Shown: in pieces, positions 60,533-64,000 of the stretch
Numbering within the stretch: position 1 is the stretch's first letter
Layout: every line of letters begins with the position of its first letter
Origin: Methanomassiliicoccaceae archaeon UBA71
GTDB lineage: Archaea > Thermoplasmatota > Thermoplasmata > Methanomassiliicoccales > Methanomethylophilaceae
Length of the DNA: 64,000 nt
Reading direction: 5' to 3'
Assembly (NCBI GenBank): GCA_002504405.1
Contig: DARO01000013.1
Coordinates: 54,170-118,169 of the forward strand
Program-made: the position numbers and the translations under genes
Notes under the pieces: generated by a model
What the model was told of the DNA's origin: nothing
The model's database searches: none
Seen by the model: only the letters and a program-made list of their open reading frames with translations

Positions 60533-62340
60533 GCCCGCCGCACGGACCTGGCCCAAGGGGAGGCCACGGGGGACGTCCCCCCATGGACAAGGCGGATGAC
60601 CTGATCGGGGCATGGAAGAGGCTGTTCGCGTACATGAGCAAGTACAGGCCCTACTTCGTGATCGCCCTGGTGTTCGCCGCAGTGGGCACAGCGCTTAGCC
60701 TCCTGGGCCCCAACCTGATCAGCGAGATCACAGACCTGATAGAGGAAGGCCTGTACACCGGCATAGACCTGGCAGCGGTATCGTCCATCGGCATCGTGCT
60801 AGTCGCGGTCTACGCGATCAGCTGGGTGCTGACGTTCCTCCAGAACTACCTGATGGCGACCGTCTCACAGAGGACCGCTTACAACCTACGCAAGGACATT
60901 TCGTCGAAGATCAACCGCCTTCCGCTGAGGTACTTCGACAGCAGCTCAACGGGGGACGTGCTCAGCAGGGTCACGAACGACGTGGACACGATAGGGCAGT
61001 CCCTGAACCAGAGCATCAGCACGCTGGTGACCTCCGTCACGATGCTGGTCGGATGCCTGTTCATGATGCTCATCACCAACCTCGAGATGACCGCCGTCAC
61101 CGTGCTGTCGTCCTTACTGGGGATAGTGATCGTCATGTTCATTATGTCCAGGTCCCAGAAGTACTTCAACAGGCAGCAGGAGAACCTCGGGGCGATGAAC
61201 GGGCACGTGGAGGAGATATACTCGGGGCACGTGGTCGTCAAGGCCTACAACGGGGAGGATGAGGCCCTCCGCGAGTTCAACAGGATAAACGACAACCTGT
61301 TCAAGAGCGGGTTCAGGTCACAGTTCCTGGGCGGCGTGATGATGCCCTTCATCAACTTCATAGGCAACCTGGGCTACGTGATGGTGTGCATAGTGGGCGC
61401 CATCCTGTACCTGGAGGGGAGCATATCGTTCGGGGTCATCGTCGCCTTCATCATGTATGCGAGGCTGTTCTCCCAGCCGCTGACCCAGATGTCGCAGGCC
61501 ATGGCCTACATGCAGTCGGTCGCGGCAGCTTCCGAGAGGGCATTCGCCTTCCTCGACGAGGAGGAGATGGAGGACGAGTCCGGCAAGACCGCGGAGCTCA
61601 GGGAGGTCAAGGGGCACGTGGAGTTCAGGGACGTCCGGTTCTCGTACGTCCCGGGCAAGGAGATCATCCACGGGTTCTCCGCCGAGGTGAGGCCCGGTCA
61701 GAAGGTCGCCATAGTGGGACCGACCGGCGCGGGCAAGACGACCATGGTCAACCTCCTGATGAAGTTCTACGAGGTGGACTCGGGGGACATACTGATCGAC
61801 GGCGTGTCCGTGAAGGACCTGACCAGGGAGAACGTCCACGACCTGTTCTGCATGGTGCTGCAGGACACATGGCTGTTCGAGGGGACCCTGAGGGAGAACC
61901 TGGTCTACTCCGCCGAGGACGTGTCCGACGAGAGGCTGGACGAGGTCTGCAGGGCGGTCGGGCTCTACCACTACGTGGAGACGCTCCCGGACGGCTACGA
62001 CACGGTGCTCAAGGGGAGCTCAGAGATGTCCGTGGGCCAGAGGCAGCAGGTCACCATAGCCAGGGCCATGATCGAGAACGCCCCGCTGCTGATACTGGAC
62101 GAGGCCACAAGCTCCGTGGACACCAGGACCGAGAGGGTGATCCAGGAGGCGATGGACAGGCTCACGGAGGGCAGGACATCGTTCGTCATCGCCCATAGGC
62201 TCTCCACCATCCGCAACTCCGACCTCATCCTGGTGATGAGGGAGGGGGACATCGTGGAGCAGGGGACCCACGAGAGCCTGCTCCGCAAGGGAGGCTTCTA
62301 CGCGGACCTGTACAACAGCCAGTTCGAAGATAGCCAGTGA
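60529..62340 (+). CDS. ABC exporter half-transporter 2 (consensus Walker B, variant signature)
   Basis: A 603-residue ABC type I exporter half: an N-terminal Gly/Pro-rich stretch (MSPPHGPGPRGGHGG), six helices (about 35-320) and an NBD with Walker A GPTGAGKT, Q-loop MVLQDTWLF, signature MSVGQRQQ (variant), Walker B LLILDEATSSVD with catalytic Glu, and H-loop AHRLST. Its Glu pairs with the canonical LSGGQ of the first half to make the active site, and its MSVGQ faces the degenerate site. Together they form an asymmetric heterodimer, probably exporting drugs or lipids. Confidence 0.93.
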   Translation: MSPPHGPGPRGGHGGRPPMDKADDLIGAWKRLFAYMSKYRPYFVIALVFAAVGTALSLLGPNLISEITDLIEEGLYTGIDLAAVSSIGIVLVAVYAISWVLTFLQNYLMATVSQRTAYNLRKDISSKINRLPLRYFDSSSTGDVLSRVTNDVDTIGQSLNQSISTLVTSVTMLVGCLFMMLITNLEMTAVTVLSSLLGIVIVMFIMSRSQKYFNRQQENLGAMNGHVEEIYSGHVVVKAYNGEDEALREFNRINDNLFKSGFRSQFLGGVMMPFINFIGNLGYVMVCIVGAILYLEGSISFGVIVAFIMYARLFSQPLTQMSQAMAYMQSVAAASERAFAFLDEEEMEDESGKTAELREVKGHVEFRDVRFSYVPGKEIIHGFSAEVRPGQKVAIVGPTGAGKTTMVNLLMKFYEVDSGDILIDGVSVKDLTRENVHDLFCMVLQDTWLFEGTLRENLVYSAEDVSDERLDEVCRAVGLYHYVETLPDGYDTVLKGSSEMSVGQRQQVTIARAMIENAPLLILDEATSSVDTRTERVIQEAMDRLTEGRTSFVIAHRLSTIRNSDLILVMREGDIVEQGTHESLLRKGGFYADLYNSQFEDSQ

Positions 62341-62442
62341 CCTCGCTTGAAACCCCTTAAGACCCCCTAACACCGTTGATATTCCCTGCGTTCGGGGGTC
62401 ATAGTTTTATGTCGTCAACTCGCAACTGGGGCCGGTGCTAGA

Positions 62443-63942
62443 TTGGACTACCTAATCCTATTGGCGTTCATCGTCTACTTCGCCGTAGTGCTGTTCATCG
62501 GATTCATGTTCTACAAGAGATCCCACAGCATGGAGGAGTACATCCTCGGCGGTCGTCAGATGAACCCCTACGTCACGGCCCTGTCGGCGCAGGCCTCGGA
62601 CATGAGCAGCTGGCTGCTCATGGGTCTGCCCGGAGCGGTCATGCTGATGGGTCTCGGGGAGGCATGGATCGGTATAGGACTCGCTGCCGGTTCGTACATC
62701 TCCTGGCTCATCGTAGCAAAGAAACTCAGAAAACACTCAGTCGTATCCGGCAACGCCCTCACCATGCCGGAGTTCTTCTCCAACCGCTTCAGGGATGAGA
62801 AAGGGTATCTAAGGCTCATCGCGAGCGTCGTCATCCTGTTCTTCTTCGTCATATACGTCGCATCCGGGTTCAAGGGATGCGGGATCGTCATGCAGACCGT
62901 GTTCCCGGAGCTGTCCCTGTCGATAGCCATGGGGGTCGGAGCCGTGATCATCATCGTGTACACCTTCCTAGGAGGGTACAAGGCGGTCTGCTGGACGGAC
63001 TTCCTCCAGGGGATGCTGATGGTCGTAGCAGTCGTCGTCGTGCCCCTCGCCGTCATCATGAACCTCGGGGGATGGGAGAACGTCTCCAACGCCTGGGACC
63101 AGGTCGGGGTGGAGGAGTTCACCAACCTGTTCTGGGACGGAGGCAGCCCGCTGTCCGCCATCGCCATAATCTCGCTGCTCGCATGGGCATTCGGATACTT
63201 CGGGATGCCCCACATCGTCGTCAGATACATGTCGATCAGGAGTCCCAAAGAGGTCAAGGTCGCCCGCCGCGTCTCCCTCGTCTGGATCGTCATCGCTCTC
63301 TCCGCCGCCATCCTCATCGGAATGGTCGGAAGGGCCTACTTCCAGATCAACGACCTGCCCCTCGATGGGTACAACTCCGAGAACATCTTCATCGACCTCG
63401 TGAGCGACGTGTTCGTCGGATCGCTCTGGCCTTTCGTGGCAGGACTGCTGTTCGCAGCGGTCATGGCGGCCATCATGTCGACCGCGGACTCCCAGCTCCT
63501 CGTCGCATCCTCGTCCATCACCAACGATGTCCTGGGGAAGAGCAAGAGGTTCAACATCTCGGATGCCAAGCTCATGTGGATCTCCAGGCTCGTCGTCGTC
63601 GCGGTCGCAGTCATCGCGTTCGTGCTCGCGATGGTGGGCAGCGACAACATCATGGGGCTGGTCTCGTACGCCTGGGCGGGATTCGGTGCCGCGTTCGGTC
63701 CGCTCATGCTGCTGTCCCTGTACTGGAAGCGCATGAACCTCCAGGGCGCCATCGCATCCATGATCACCGGATTCGCCGTGATCATCCTCTGGGAGTCCTT
63801 CATGGACTTCACGGGGATCTACTCCCTGCTGCCCGGCTTCCTGCTGTCCCTCATCGTCGGGATAGTGGTCGCCCTCCTCACAGCCCCTCCCTCCGAGGAG
63901 ATCGTCGAGGAGTTCGACGCAGCACAGACCTACGACGAGTGA
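62443..63942 (+). CDS. putP: Sodium/proline symporter (PutP-like, SSS family)
   Basis: A 499-residue sodium:solute symporter with about 13 helices. PutP markers: ILGGRQMNPYVTALSAQASDMSSWLLMGLPGA (Na+-site region), the TFLGGYKAVCWTDFLQG loop, HIVVRYMSIRSPKEV, and AAIMSTADSQLLVASSSI (Na+/substrate region of TM8). It takes up proline or a related compatible solute such as glycine betaine. The start is TTG at 62443 (no ATG or GTG in frame upstream before the TATA-like AGTTTTATG at 62403). Stop at 63942, just before the window end; the last 58 bases show no further gene. Confidence 0.92.
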   Translation: MDYLILLAFIVYFAVVLFIGFMFYKRSHSMEEYILGGRQMNPYVTALSAQASDMSSWLLMGLPGAVMLMGLGEAWIGIGLAAGSYISWLIVAKKLRKHSVVSGNALTMPEFFSNRFRDEKGYLRLIASVVILFFFVIYVASGFKGCGIVMQTVFPELSLSIAMGVGAVIIIVYTFLGGYKAVCWTDFLQGMLMVVAVVVVPLAVIMNLGGWENVSNAWDQVGVEEFTNLFWDGGSPLSAIAIISLLAWAFGYFGMPHIVVRYMSIRSPKEVKVARRVSLVWIVIALSAAILIGMVGRAYFQINDLPLDGYNSENIFIDLVSDVFVGSLWPFVAGLLFAAVMAAIMSTADSQLLVASSSITNDVLGKSKRFNISDAKLMWISRLVVVAVAVIAFVLAMVGSDNIMGLVSYAWAGFGAAFGPLMLLSLYWKRMNLQGAIASMITGFAVIILWESFMDFTGIYSLLPGFLLSLIVGIVVALLTAPPSEEIVEEFDAAQTYDE

Positions 63943-64000
63943 GCTCCGTCCCAAACCTCTTCCCAAACGATTTCGTTAAAAGTGGCCTCTTGCTTCGTTT

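Noticed and set aside
62361..62400. A GACCCCC...GGGGGTC repeat after the ABC operon as a terminator
   Set aside because: The loop is 26 nt, much longer than in the other hairpins, so pairing may be fortuitous.

Overview
The window is about 60% GC and belongs to a methylotrophic methanogenic archaeon, most likely of the order Methanomassiliicoccales (Thermoplasmata side of the Euryarchaeota). The basis is a methanogenesis-marker operon (component A2 ATPase, McrC-like protein, markers 3, 6, 5, 15, 17 and 7), the YcaO-type McrA-glycine thioamidation protein, a RamA-type corrinoid activase with a corrinoid protein and a UroD-type methyltransferase, DNA topoisomerase VI, an archaeal AMP phosphorylase, an archaeal RNase P RNA and leaderless TATA-driven genes. 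TGA is by far the commonest stop. The one TAG I found at the end of a gene reading frame sits inside what looks like a HisI-HisE fusion, which fits an organism that reads TAG as pyrrolysine.

Layout: 1-2.9 kb holds a truncated membrane protein, tRNA-Ile(GAU), a formate/nitrite-type channel, a GNAT acetyltransferase and a BASS/ACR3-type transporter. 2.9-7.7 kb is a self-contained three-gene operon (TerB-domain protein, DUF2791/BrxD-like ATPase, Lhr/BrxHI-like helicase), which is the best candidate for a poorly described defence or DNA-processing system. 8.1-17.3 kb is a regulator diverging from the component A2/methanogenesis-marker operon. 17.4-20.1 kb is a tandemly duplicated FAD-linked oxidase of GlcD type with strongly biased codons. 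20.2-23.2 kb has a HAD hydrolase, methanogenesis marker 1, RNase P RNA and a frameshifted YbjQ-family gene. 23.3-32.9 kb carries a CDGSH protein, an Fe-S aldo/keto reductase, LarC, a UvrD-type helicase with a zinc finger, a bacterial-type Hsp90 and a MenA-UbiE pair. 32.8-40.3 kb has Sel1 repeats, M18 aminopeptidase, MTA/MTI phosphorylase and a histidine cluster (hisB-hisF-hisI/E-PHP phosphatase). 40.3-45.6 kb has two tandem K+ channels, topoisomerase VI and an isocitrate/isopropylmalate-type dehydrogenase. 46-49.6 kb is a corrinoid methyl-transfer module with its activase but no neighbouring substrate methyltransferase. 49.9-64 kb has AMP phosphorylase, ValRS, an RND/MMPL exporter, a regulator plus asymmetric ABC exporter operon, and a PutP-type symporter.

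How parts work together: the marker operon and marker 1 serve maturation and activation of methyl-CoM reductase; the corrinoid module would deliver methyl groups to coenzyme M; the GlcD-like oxidase and the MenA/UbiE enzymes are plausible parts of membrane electron transfer. A recurrent signature is a short, perfect GC-rich hairpin placed within about 15 nt after many stop codons. I saw no CRISPR array, insertion sequence, integrase or rRNA.
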